A stretch of 64,000 bases of DNA. Origin: Otatea glauca. Lineage: Eukaryota; Streptophyta; Magnoliopsida; Poales; Poaceae. The notes under the pieces are model-generated. The model had not been told where the DNA came from. It searched no databases and saw only the letters and a list, made by a program, of their open reading frames with translations. The position numbers were made by a program, and so were the translations under genes. The stretch spans positions 173,904 to 237,903 of the forward strand of contig JAYEVK010000169.1 in the NCBI GenBank assembly GCA_036346275.1, in the 5' to 3' direction. Below are positions 33,721 to 44,703 of this stretch, in pieces. How positions within the stretch are numbered: the first letter of the stretch is position 1; every line of letters begins with the position of its first letter.

Positions 33721-36181
33721 CTAACTTGAATCACGAGGCAAATTCATTCTACGAGTTTTCATGCCTTGAAAGCGTTTTATTATTCTACCATCATCAATGC
33801 TTGTAAATATCTCTCGCTCAGTGTAGCATACCATCAAGTCATTGAGCCAGTCATCCGCTACCTTATTGCGCAAATCTGTTTTGATAATATTCATTGCCGA
33901 AAATATTCTCTCAACAGATGCCGTTGCCACCGGTAAGATTAATGTCAACTCAATGAGGCGATATACCAATGGAAAAGTTTTATCTTTTTTTGTTTCAACC
34001 ATTATTTGAGCAAGTTTTGAAATGTCACGGCATCCATGAAATTCCTGACTCCTCCTAACATTGAGAATGAAGGTTTGAAGCTGACTTCTTAACAGGAACC
34101 GATCAGATATAGTGAAATCATCAGCATAAATCTCAGCAAGCCGAACAAGTTTATCAACATCAAACTTAGAGAAGGAGTCACTTGGATCAAGACAAGATAT
34201 GCATACCAATAATTCTGATGAAACTTCATTGAATCGATGATTCATCTCATTCATAATTGCATCAAGAGCAGTATTGAAAATATCAATTTTGTAATAATGA
34301 TGTTGAGTTACTGTATGCTTTCGACGCACAGATTTACCCATAACTCCAATAGTATCATCCATATTTGGCACAACAATCCCATATGCCTCACAAAATCTTT
34401 TGACTTGTTCAAACAATGGCTCCCACCCGTTGTCCCTCATATCTTGCAAGCGTTCTTTAACATCTTGTATCAATCCTACAGCTTCAACAATGTCTTGATG
34501 CTTTCTTTGCAAAGCAAGTGAGAGCTCATTTGTAATGCTCAACAAGGTTATTAAAAAATGCATGATGAATACAAATTCAAAGCATTCCATCTTCTTTAGC
34601 AAACCTGCTGCTCCACCATGAGTTGAGTTTTGACAAGCATCTTCACTTATAAGCTCTAGCACATCCACCACTGCCTCCCACATTTGGTACATACGAAGCA
34701 AGGTTTTGAGATGTGAGCCCCATCGAGTATCTCCAGGTCTAGCTAGGCAAGTTTCTTGATTTAAACCTGTACCAGCTGAAATCAAACCATTTTCTAACTT
34801 CTCCAATAAGAAATCATGATGCTTTTCAATCAAAACTTCTTTTCTCTTGCAAGAGGCACTCACGGCAGTCACTATCAAGGGAACATAGTTGAAGAAATCT
34901 GCAATAGCTCTACTACAACTTGAGACAGTCACAACCACTAATTGTAACTGGTGGGCAAAACAGTGGACATAGAAAGCCGATGAATTATCATCTCGAATAA
35001 GTTTTTGCAAGCCATTAAATTCACCTCTCATATTAGAAGCTCCATCATATCCTTGGCCACGTAGCCTAGAAATTGGTAAACCATGTAGAGCAAGAACACC
35101 AACCAAAGCTTCCTTCAATGCCATGGATGTACAATTTGTGATATGCTTAATAGCAAGAAACCTTTCCATTACTTTTCCTTGATTGTTGACAAATCTGCAT
35201 GTCACAATTTTTGCAAAGTTAGAACAAAACAACAATACATAAAATGGTGTGACTTAAAAAAATATGTGCAACTAACCTCACAATAATTGCCATTTGTTCC
35301 TTTATTGATACATCTCGAGACTCATCAATAAGCACTGCAAAATTTCTCTCACCAATCTCACCCTTAATCACTTCCGTAACCTCTTGTGCACAACATTTCG
35401 AAAGCTCCTTTTGAATATTTGGAGAAATCATAACTGCATGCCCTGGAGCTGTATCAAATGCCTTCTTCACTTCATCCTTCTTATTTTTGTACCAATTCAA
35501 CAACTCTTTGAAATTGCCCTTGTTAATGGAAGTAGATGATTCATTGTGTCCACTTAAAAGCTTCACCTTGTGCTATGAGATATCTTGCACAATCTAAAGA
35601 TGCAGTCAAACGAATTTTGTATGCAATTTCTGCCTCCTTAGTGTAAGTATTCAATTTGCTAGATACACTTGACCGCTGATTTTCAAGTCTTCACACTCAC
35701 CCTTGCAATATTGTGGAAACTATTTGGACCACCAACATGTTTATTAAAAGCATCTAAAGCTGTCTTCCAACGAGAAAACCCAACTTTTGTAAATACATCA
35801 TTCCCAAATGTGTGGGTTTGTGATGGTTTCTTAAAAGAAAACAATAGAAACAAAATACTGCATCCTTTTCCATGCTATATTCCAACCAATCAAACTTATT
35901 AAACCATTGTTCTTGAAATGATCTCCAAATTTTTCCATCCAATGTCTTTGGAAAGGCATGCCCAATTGGTCAAGTTGGACCATTCAACAAATATGCCCTT
36001 CTCACTTCATCTCTAATTTCGTTGGCATAATCTTCTATTGGCATACGACGTGCTGGATCCACGATAATTTCATTTGGACTAAATTCTAGTCGAAACCTCT
36101 TTAGTTGAGTTGTATCCTCATCGATTGGGGAGTATTACTTGAACTATTTGTGAAATAGTTATGCAAAGTTCGCTTCTCCAT
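33721..36181 (-). pseudogene. hAT transposase (TTF zinc finger / DUF4371 / hAT dimerisation type)
   Basis: The start is probably the ATG at 36181 (MEKRTLHNYFTNSSSNTPQ). A frameshift follows near 36120, then NEIIVDPARRMPIEDYANEI and, after an in-frame TGA near 35970, the TTF-type finger region (WRSFQEQWFNKFDWLEYSME, FCFYCFLLRNHH). A further frame change lies near 35760. The RNase H-like core has LIDESRDVSIKEQMAIIV (35219-35566) and GQGYDGASNMRGEFNGLQKL (second D). The C terminus has the hAT dimerisation block LTLILPVATASVERIFSAMN with IIKTDLRN. The longest intact part is 504 codons (33721-35235). It would cut and paste the element; the frameshifts and stop make it inactive. A real intron near 35220-35280 is possible. 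Confidence 0.92.
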
Positions 36182-36289
36182 GATTGTAAATCTATGAACA
36201 AATACATTACACAAGTGTAAATGTGGGTTACAAGTATACAACTATATCTAATCTAAAATAGTAAATTGACTTATTGAGTATTTGAGTAT

Positions 36290-36393
36290 CCAAAGAATCG
36301 ATGTACTACTCACTAATCAAGACTAACCACTATTCAATTATTCACTAATAGGAAGACTAAAGAACTATTCAAGAATCAGACTACTTACTAAAC
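36290..36393. repeat. hAT subterminal repeat, left part
   Basis: Contains AAGACTAACCACTATTCAA, TTATTCACTAATAGGAAGAC and AACTATTCAAGAATC. The same series appears at 37302-37430 with small changes; the LTR-G splits the series. Confidence 0.75.
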
Positions 36394-36398
36394 AAGAC

Positions 36399-37301
36399 CG
36401 ATGAGGACATCACTTCTATGGATATAGCCACACTGCAAATCCATCACCTACGCATCAATCGGTCCCGTTCTGTAATACATGGACCGATTATCGAGCTCGC
36501 GCACGCCAACTCAATTACAGTGAATTCGTTCCTCGGGCTTCATACGAATATTTTAATGGATGGAATGCTATTTAATTCTTGTGATGATGTCCTTTGCCTC
36601 AGGAACTTGGGTGAGGAACCAACCAAGATGAAGGATAGAAGAGAAGTGCACGAGTTCGGTTCAGATTCGACTCTAGGACAGGGCTGACTTGTTTCGCCGC
36701 CACGGCTACATCCGACTCCGTTTTGGGCGTTCTTGTACTTCACTGAAAGCTTATCAAGTCTACTTTCCAACGGATCTGGAATCACATCCAAACTCCTTCT
36801 GAGTTGACGGGAATCGTTCAATCAAGCAGCGTCACTTTTTCAGTCCAAGTCACGGTGGGCCTTTGGCCTTGTAACAAGGAAAGCCCACTTAAGGCTGCAC
36901 CTAGGTTCCTAGACGCCTCCACAATAAAACAGCCAGCCGCTGCCATTAGATGGGGTTTTTTTAGATCAAAGATAGCAGTTGCTACTTCTTGTAATCGCGT
37001 GTTGGCTAAACCGCCCAATTACTTGTCATCGAAACCCTCTTTGTGATTCGAATGAACTCGTGGTTTCAATTATAATTTCAGTGCTTGTTCATCTTGTTCT
37101 TGCGTGTTCTTCGATTGCTTGCAGGGACAAAGGCCTTCGTGGTCAGTTGATCGTGCACCAAGATCAATAACAACTTCGAAGTCGGTGTAACGATTGCTAA
37201 GGCGCATCGTCAGGGACGGTGTAGTCGGATCGCCAACGCCTTCTTCCACCCAATCGAATCTATCCTCTCTCATCGAAAGGTCGGGACCTATCCTCCTATC
37301 A
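36399..37301 (+). mobile_element. Solo LTR-G nested in the hAT element
   Basis: 903 bp, start (C/T)GATGAGGACATCAC and end CCTCCTATCA, with target duplication AAGAC (36394-36398 and 37302-37306). The terminal T is changed to C. The start is coding-like (DEDITSMDI, TVNSFLGLHTNILMDGMLFN) as in the other CRM-type LTRs. Latest event in the D-hAT-G nest. Confidence 0.92.
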
Positions 37302-38420
37302 AAGACTAACCACTATTCAGTTATTCACTAATCGGAAGACTACAAAACTATTCAAGAATCGCACTAGTCACTAATTAAGACTAATCACTATTTAGTTATT
37401 CACTGGTCGAAGACATAAAAGTATTCAGAAGCTAATAAGTGAATTACCGGTAGCTCAGCAGCAGAGCAACCGTGTAGTCTGTTTGGTATAGCCAGAGGTC
37501 GCACTGCACTGCAGACTGCGATCTTGAGCAATAGAGCAAATTAGCAGTAGCATGTGAGCTCTGTGATTTGACAATACTTGCAAGCAAACACAACTCACCA
37601 CCTACTAGTCGGTCATAGCCGCACAGTCATAGAGTCCCAGGCTATTGTTTATTCAGCTTTCTTCTATTGTTTATTCAGCTCCTGACTCCTCTAATCTCCA
37701 CGCCTAGTGGCTCACAGGCTCAGTCAGTCAAGTCTCAACTCTCATTCAATGTCCTCTCCACTCTCCACAGAGCAACCAGAGACTCTATTTTCCAATCTCT
37801 GCACGACCACGCCCAAGCTCGATTCTCTTCGTATCTCAGTCTCCTCTCCTCGAGTCCTTCTTTAGTTGTTCTCCGGTCTCCGATGCCGAGGAAGACACCG
37901 AGTCGCCGAGGAGCACCTGCTGTCGCCAGACTCTTGCGATTAGATCCAGATCGAGAAGGAGCCAGGAGGAGATCCTAGGCATTGGCGAGCGGCTGACCCT
38001 GGACGTCGGTAGCTCGGCCCTCGACGTCGGCGGCTCGTCGTCGTGCTTGTGTCTCCTACCCTCCTCAGCCCCTCTCCTCACAACCTCGCAAACCGTCGCC
38101 GCCAAGTAATATCCTCTCCTCCTCTCTATGTTCTAATTGATTAAGAGATATGTTTGGGGATTTGGGGAAGGAGAGTGGATTGGATCGATGGGCTTGTTAG
38201 CGCTTGTTGGGTATTTAGACTTGTGGGCTTTAGCAGCAAAGGCCTATTTCCCTACGGTTGACACAAACCATTGTTGCTTCTTGTTTGACTAGAGTCTATG
38301 GACTATGACGAACTCACGACGAAGGGGGAGACCAGGTGCAAGACGGCAGAGGGGGTTCTTGCGTGGCGGCGTGGAGGGTAGGCTCCAGCCTGATGGAGCC
38401 CCCCTTTGAATCCGCCACTG
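37302..38420. mobile_element. hAT right end: subterminal repeats and GC-rich noncoding part
   Basis: Repeats to about 37430, then noncoding sequence with a GC-rich part (about 37880-38110) and the right inverted terminus. It lies upstream of the transposase start and may have held its promoter. No gene is supported. Confidence 0.7.
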
Positions 38421-38428
38421 GTGAGACC

Positions 38429-38808
38429 AACTCCTAGCAGCCATCCTTGGCTATATATATTGGACAAACACCCTATCTATCTCCTTAGGTTTTGATTTGA
38501 GAATAGTTACCCATGTGTGGAACTTTATCCTTGTTCTCCTGACTCGGCTAGAGTAGCAGTAAACAAGTTTCAGAACCTCAACTTGAGTGTGTGCTTCATC
38601 CTTGTTCTTGCTAGTTCTTCGATTGCTTGCAAGAATAGACCTTTGTGGTCAGGTCATCCGTGTTCTTGGCACGGTTGATAACGAGGAGTGTGGTTTAGCG
38701 ATTGCAAGCGCTTGTCCTTGTGTGGTTAGTAGCCGGATCGTCAAAGTCATCCTCCGCCAAATCGAAGTTATCCCCTCACCGGAAGATCGGGCCGTCTTGA
38801 GCGCATCA
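38429..38808 (+). repeat. D 3' LTR, second part
   Basis: 380 bp after the right hAT target copy (38421-38428); ends GCGCATCA. With 32904-33410 it makes 887 bp. Confidence 0.95.
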
Positions 38809-38840
38809 GATACCACCTGATGTAAAATAGGGTGCCCGAT
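38809..38840 (-). mobile_element. Stub of element H: half primer-binding site and LTR end
   Basis: GATACCACC followed by TGATGTAAAATAGGG. On the reverse strand this is an LTR end (...CATCA) followed by GGTGGTATC, the first half of a primer-binding site. The other half begins at 26891. D had inserted into this site. Confidence 0.7.
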
Positions 38841-39754
38841 TGATGGGGACGGCGATCACGATCTTTCGTGAGATGATGATACGTCGATTTGGAGGTGTTG
38901 ATGGCACCGAATTTAGGGCTTTCTACCAAACAGTTGTGAGCTTCGCAATCACAATGCCAAATCCACATAGATACAGGATCCAATAATCACTAGTTCCCGC
39001 AAGAAAACGAACCCGCAAGAACAAAGTATGAAGCAAACCGAAAATGTAGTATTGAAATCAAACAAAGAGAACAAGTTGAGGTTCTGTTTCTCGGCTCGGG
39101 CGGTCTAGTCGACACGCGCAAACACGAGGAGGGACGCACACGGGGTTTACCAAAACACAACAAAACCTAAAAAACGAATACAGGGTTGAGAACCCAATAT
39201 AAAGGGGTACCCACACAAGGGGGGGCGCCCAAGAGGGGTGCGGTAGCTAGGAGAGGGGCGCTGGCCAAAGGAGGGGTGGAACCCTAAGAGTACACGGGCC
39301 TTCGGCCCAAAAGAAAGGTGGCGCAGCACCTGGAATTTCTGTTCTGTGAGATTGTTCTATTATTTCCCTTCGCTCCAAGAGGAGTTTGGCCTCTGGATTA
39401 GATCCATTGGAAAGGTTATCTCGATACCTTTCAAACGAGTTGTCGAACGTCGAAAACGGAGTTCGGATGTGGCCGTGACGTCCTTTTGAAGTACTGCTGA
39501 TCCTAGATGGCCGAACCGGACTCGGAGACGAATTGGGCTTTATCTTGGGCTTTCCTTGGCACGTGGGCTGTCCCCGGTGGATGTTCTTGACGTGCTGGTC
39601 CAGGAGAGGTGGATGGAAAGGACTTGCTTCCGGATTAAGCCCTCCAGACGTCGTAGACGTAGTAGCGGGCGAAACAGCGATGGTCGGGGATGAAGTAGCA
39701 GTCGTAGAGGAAGAAGGGGCAGCGGTTGTATCCTTGGTTGGGATGTCCTCATCA
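38841..39754 (-). mobile_element. LTR-B, complete
   Basis: 914 bp, TG...CA. The flanks do not match (left CCGAT, right CTACC), so this is not a simple solo insertion. On the right it adjoins CRM-A protease sequence. On the reverse strand a chimeric open frame (39247-39783) fuses QACSILLGS from CRM-A with DEDIPTKDTTAA from the LTR. Confidence 0.88.
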
Positions 39755-40756
39755 CTACCTAACAATATAGAACATGCTTGCATGGGTACGACATCACATT
39801 CAGCCTAATCATGATAGGAACCAATAGCAAATTGTACTCTCCCCAAGCGTGTAACCTTAACCTTACAAATACTGTTAAACCATTGAACATAGTAGGGCTG
39901 GGGTGCGGTCTTGTCTCCAACGAAAGCTTCTCCACCTTTTCCAAGCTTGCAAGGTTGTTGCAACTTCCTCCACAATGATCACACGACATGATCGCTCCTT
40001 GACGACACCTTTGGTTTGGAACAGGTTGTGCCGCCGATTTTGATCGGACTTTCCAACTGGATACTCAATGCATGCTGTACAATGAGGCTCTCATAATGGT
40101 CAGATGGTTGGCATCAATGTGCTCTTCCGGTCATGATCATCTTCGCCCTCGCATTGTCACCGCAAGCATAGCATATGTTTCTTCATCCAAATCACTAGCG
40201 AAGAAAACTCACCATTATCTCGCACAATCAGACACGCTTGTTCGGACATCGACTCCTCATGTGACCATACCCCTTGCATTGATGGCATAGCACATCCCTC
40301 GCCCTCCCGCTTGAAGCAACCGGCGGAGCTCTTGGCGGGCTCGTGTAGAAGTTTTGTTACCTCCAAAGCCTTGGAAGTCGTAGCGGAAGAGGAAGGTCGA
40401 TTCTTGTTGTTGTTGGAGGACGGTGCGGCCGGTTGCCTTGTGGTCAGAGGTGGAGCTCGTGTTGACCAAGTGTTAGCACGACTGCGAAATATTAGTTCTC
40501 GTATAAACCATTTGCGTCGTCCCTGCACTTCTCTTTCACTTGGCAGTGTTTAGATGAAACAAGCGAGTGATTGAATTATATTCCTTGTAATTAAGAATGT
40601 CATAAATCTCACGGTTCAGCCCACCCATAAATCTAGTCATAGCAGCCTCCTCGCACTCTCTATACCACAACGCAACATGCCCATTTGTAATTCTTGATAG
40701 TATTGCTCTACACTCTTACTATCTTGCCTAAGCAAATTGCAGACTTATTTATCAAA
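39755..40756 (-). pseudogene. CRM-A copy 2 gag C terminus, zinc knuckle region and protease start
   Basis: Pieces in several frames. The protease active-site region reads GGSCNNLAS with the catalytic Asp codon lost (IIDGG to IVGG, by a 3-base deletion near 39973). The Cys/His knuckle DNA is present near 40250-40300 but out of the frames of the flanking parts. Nonfunctional. Confidence 0.82.
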
Positions 40757-41440
40757 TCACTGGTAATAAGAGGGAACAAATCTAGCTCGCATGATTCTTT
40801 TCAAATCAGCCCAGTTTTGCACAGCATTGGGATTCTTACGTCGAAACTCACTCCACCAAACAGAGGCAAAATTAGTGAACTCACTAGTGGCAGCCCTAAC
40901 TCTTTTGTTTTCAGGATACTCATGACATGCAAACTTTTGTTCTACAGCTAATTCCCATGTGAGGTATGCATTAGGATCATATTTTCCATCAAAAGGTGGA
41001 ATAGATAATTTAATTCTGCCAAGTGTGTCATCATCAGTGCGTACCTCACGTGGCTTGCGCATGAGAGGCATGCCGAAGTGATTGTGGCACAACTGCCATC
41101 GCAGATGGGCTCCCTCGTCGTCCACCTCCGTGTCAGCAGAGTATTCATCAATATTCTCCTCCACCTCGCTGCCCAAAGCACCATTGTTGTTGTGATGCCG
41201 ACGAGGAGCAGCGCCATCTCCTAAAGGAGCTCGCCCGAACTCATCAAGCCGCTTTATCACCTCAGCAGGTGAAGTGTTAATAGCAGCAAGTGAGGTGTTG
41301 GTGTCAATCTGGGCCTTCTCCACCTGTCCCGCCGCCATTTACCACCGCACATCACCATCAAGGCCCTCAGATGCAGCTTGACTTGGCGCCGAATGTTGAA
41401 TGATTCCCTAATGCGAGGGGAATGCGACCATCATTGCTCG
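40757..41440 (-). pseudogene. CRM-A copy 2 gag N-terminal half
   Basis: Open from 41338 to 40757: coiled region, acidic linker and capsid (IPPFDGKYDPNAYLTWELAV, FASVWWSEFRRKNPNAVQNW, RARFVPSYYQ). The region toward the original start (near 41440) has small deletions that break the frame. Confidence 0.9.
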
Positions 41441-42445
41441 TTGTTCCTGACATGGTTAGAAAGCAAAAGAACAAACAATTTCACAGGAAAGGGCATTGTC
41501 TCTCAACTTGTATCACCAAGCTCTTACCAGTTCTTACCAAGCCTTTGCAGGAGGTGTCTGCATCATGAGTCAAAATCTCCTGGAGAGGTAGTGTACAGAT
41601 GCCAAACGCTAGAGCCTCGTAAGTTGTAGTTCTGTGGAGCTATAGGTGGTCGAGAAACAACTCAAGGAAATGCTAGAGTCACGTTAGTCAAAACAAGCTG
41701 AATAAACATTCGACGACAGTATCTGCTGGTCCTATGCAAGGTCAGATTAGAGACGCAAGCCTATTCACAAATGTCGTCACGGAACAGCAAGTAAAGCGAA
41801 GAGAAACAACCCGAGATATCTCCCCTTCTTTTTTTTTCTTTTTTTTCCTTTTTTTTTCAGAGTCCCAAACTTGGAAATATGAACTTCTAGGACCCCTGAA
41901 CACCAATTGTCACAAGCACTTTTATGAAAAATACCAGGGTAAAACGGTAATTAAACGTCCCTCTTGCAGGAGGAGATCACAGAGAGAGCAGAGAGGTATG
42001 CCGTGGATATTTTTATTAATTTCAACGGGGAAACCCAAATTTGGAAAAGCTAATTGATTGGATGATGAAAGGAAAAGGTGGGAAATGTGGCGAGTGATTG
42101 ATTACGATCTGCTTTGTTATGGTAGGGATGATGGTGGAAAGGTAGGGATGTGGTGTGATTGATTACGATATGCTATTATGGTAGGGATGATGGTATGGCA
42201 CAACGAATACAGATTGAACAAAACACGTGACACTAAGGTGATAAGAACTTGAAACTCTAAACGACACAAACACTAAGACCAACAACGACTGACGACGTAA
42301 TGCAAATTCAACAAGAATGGCTAAAACAAGAAAAGCAATAGGTCAAATTGGCTAGGACCGAAAGGATTTTATTTTTGTTGGGCTATTTTTTTGGACCGTA
42401 GGCGTAACAAAACTAAGAACAAGAAGTCTCTCACCGAGCAACCAA
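41441..42445 (-). mobile_element. CRM-A copy 2 leader with the empty LTR-B site
   Basis: At 41679-41683 (TCACG) the leader is uninterrupted where copy 1 holds the solo LTR-B. A T-rich run lies at about 41824-41860 and the ~62-bp repeat at 42075-42195. No coding content. Confidence 0.88.
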
Positions 42446-42459
42446 GGCTCGATACCACT
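42446..42459 (-). other. CRM-A copy 2 primer-binding site, degraded
   Basis: The reverse complement reads AGTGGTATCGAGCC; one base is missing relative to TGGTATCAGAGC. Confidence 0.85.
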
Positions 42460-42767
42460 TGATAGAACTAGGCGCCCGATCTTTCGATGAGAGAAGGTAG
42501 CGTCGATCTAGTGGAGGATGAAGTTGGCAGCCCGACTACAACGAACCCGACGTTGCGCCTTAGCGACCGGTACACCACCCTCCTGAAGGTTATTGATCCC
42601 GCGGGAAGCGCGACCAACCTAACCATGAAGGTCTTTGTTCCTGTGAGCAATCGAAGAACCAACAAGAACAAGAGATTACAAGCAACTCAATTGCGAATAT
42701 GAATTCAGAACGTTTCTGAAACAAAAAATCACTCGAGGTTGGGGTTCCGATGAACAAGTAGACGGGA
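42460..42767 (-). mobile_element. LTR-A 3' part of copy 2 5' LTR
   Basis: LTR end to the block GTAGACGGG, where it is cut by LTR-E. The missing upstream part of the LTR continues, in opposite orientation, at 55412-55634. Confidence 0.88.
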
Positions 42768-43542
42768 TGATGAGGACATCACTACTACGGATATGACCAC
42801 ATTTGGTTGTCCAACTCCAACACATCATCCACGGGCCAAGAAGAGAGAGAGATCAATTTCATCACGTTCTGGAATCCAATTCGGCCTCCTGAGACAGCAC
42901 CGACTTCAAATATTAATAACTTTTGCATACGGACTCCGATTTAGGTGATCTTGGACTTGATTGAAAGCTTACAATGAGATCTTTCCAATGGATCTAATCC
43001 CAGCTCCAGATTCAGCATATATCAGTCAGAATCATTAAAACAATACATTATAATACTGGTTTGGACTGTTTCGGGCCTTGTAAGCGTGTGGGGGCCCAAG
43101 CCCAAGTTGTGTGCGCCCCCCCTGGCTGCACACAACCTTAGGACATCCCTCTCACGTCCATCCCTCTTATAAACTCAGTAGCCGCCGCTTTAGACACTTG
43201 AGTTTTGTTTGATTAGTTTAGCCAAGTGCAAACTTTGCGTCTTCGAGTTGTGCTGGACAACTACCTTGTCAAGACCTTCAATACAACCCCACCTTGTTTT
43301 GGTCTTCAATTCTTATTCGCAATTTCAGATTGTTTTTACTATTGTTCTTGCTTGTTCTTCGTTGCTTGCAGGAATTGAACTCATGTTCAGTTGATCGTGC
43401 TACGGCAAGATCAATAACACCGAGTTGGTTTAGCGATTGCTAAGGCGCATCGTCGTCGTGACGCTGTAGTCGGATCGCCAAAGTCGGTTCCACCAAATCG
43501 ATAGTTATCGCCTCATCGAAAGATCGACACAACTTCACATCG
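42768..43542 (+). mobile_element. LTR-E (5' LTR of element E), displaced
   Basis: About 775 bp: TGATGAGGACATCACTACTA to ACTTCACATCG. TATA-like TTATAAA near 43168. Homologous to the LTR at 55635-56283, which lacks about 136 bp present here. Confidence 0.88.
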
Positions 43543-43862
43543 TGGTATCAAGCTTCAAGTTGCTCGGTGAGAGATTCTGCATCGTAGATTAGTTTTTGTT
43601 TTCTGTTCTAAATTGAAAATTACTCCACAAAAAATTCAACCTTTAGATTCGATCTGGTATTTTAGTGAGTTTTGTAGGTTGTGATCCATTAGAGTCCTTG
43701 TTTTAGTTGTCGATCGCTTTTCCTTCGCGTAGCTTTTTTTAATCTGTCTAGTACATTGTTTTGTTCATAACTTTCGTGATACGAGCTCGGATTCTAGTGT
43801 TTTGCACTTTCCTAAAACCTTGAAACGATCTCAACAAAACCTAGTTGGGCACGGACTCTAAT
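43543..43862 (+). mobile_element. Element E primer-binding site and first part of leader
   Basis: TGGTATCAAGCT at 43543-43554, then the leader block GTTGCTCGGTGAGAGATTC. It ends at CTCTAAT where CRM-F is inserted. The complement ATTAG is the target duplication shared with 59653-59657. Confidence 0.85.
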
Positions 43863-44703
43863 TGATACGAGGTGCCCAACCTTCACGGCGTAGAATCGAA
43901 GATACTCGTGAAACTCGACAAATCTTGTGCGACCAACCGCTGCAAGTGCAACAACTGCAAGACGGATTTCGCCCAACCTCACGTTGTCCACTCAACCAAG
44001 TCAAGCGGATTACAATCCTCGCTGCAATCCCAAAGAGCTTGCAAGAACAACGGGAAGGAATGCACAATCTTAGAGGTGTTTCAGCCGGTGGCATGAAACC
44101 CAAGAACATGCATAGCATATCTATTTCAATATTCAGATTGTCTGACCAAAACACAAAGGGGTGCCTCTCTATATATAGGAGAGGAGAGGAAGACAAAAGG
44201 TTGGCAATGACTAAACATAATGGTGGCGCAAGACCCAACACAAGAGGAGACCGTCGCACATTTTTCAATTCTGTGGCTAGATCGAATGGAATTTAATTAT
44301 GAGGCTGGATGCACTGGAAAGGGCACAAAATTATCTTTTAATCAAGTACTCACACGCCCCAAACAGAGTCCGTTTGCATTCTCTAGGTCCATTTGAATTC
44401 AGACTTGTCATTGAAGGCCGAGTGAAGCTCTTTCGTGTTCCCACCTTGCATGGTAATTTGTCCTTGATCTTCTCTTGGGTGTTCACACTTCCTTTCATCA
44501 CGCTCATACCGAGAGTAGTTAAAATAGTTGCATTAGGAAGCAGCTGACTCTTACAAGAAAAGTAGTTCTTATTAAGGAGCTAATTCACCTGTTGATTGAT
44601 TTGTTTAGCACGGGCACGTGTTAATGGTCCTTGGAATTGTTTTAGATTATCCTGACCAATAGTAGGGGAAGGAAATGATGATGATGTTATGTTGCCCGTA
44701 TCA
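43863..44703 (-). repeat. CRM-F 3' LTR
   Basis: Pair of 59658-60497 (840 bp). TATA-like CTATATATA near 44170 on the reverse strand. Confidence 0.92.

Larger units (their letters stand above)
33411..38420 (-). mobile_element. hAT-superfamily DNA transposon in the D 3' LTR
   Basis: 5010 bp. The terminal inverted repeats begin CAGTGGCG(A/G)AT(C/T)CA. The 8-bp target duplication GTGAGACC is perfect (33403-33410 and 38421-38428). It carries a decayed hAT transposase on the reverse strand and a nested solo LTR-G. Subterminal direct repeats with AAGACTAACCACTATTCA flank the LTR-G. The insertion site inside the D LTR is confirmed by the intact LTR at 28819-29705. Confidence 0.97.
28231..38808 (+). 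mobile_element. Element D array: internal tail, LTR, internal, LTR (split by hAT)
   Basis: Order: D internal 3' part (28231-28818), LTR (28819-29705), a complete D internal region (29706-32903), and an LTR (32904-33410 plus 38429-38808). With D1 this forms LTR-internal-LTR-internal-LTR, a tandem dimer sharing a central LTR. The element encodes gag and an unknown region but no protease, RT, RNase H or integrase core, so it is non-autonomous. Rice has pol-less centromeric elements (noaCRR); whether D belongs with them is inference. Confidence 0.9.
39755..42767 (-). mobile_element. CRM-A copy 2, 5' part only
   Basis: From the protease (CTACCTAACAATATAG, equal to 14117 in copy 1) back through gag and leader to the primer-binding site and the end of the 5' LTR. 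RT to 3' LTR are missing. It differs from copy 1 by very many one- to several-base deletions, more than substitutions alone would predict. Confidence 0.92.

Noticed and set aside
37667..38105. GC-rich part of the hAT element with open frames on both strands, considered as a captured host exon
   Set aside because: No recognisable protein, overlapping frames on opposite strands, and a position upstream of the transposase start; more simply the element's own 5' region.
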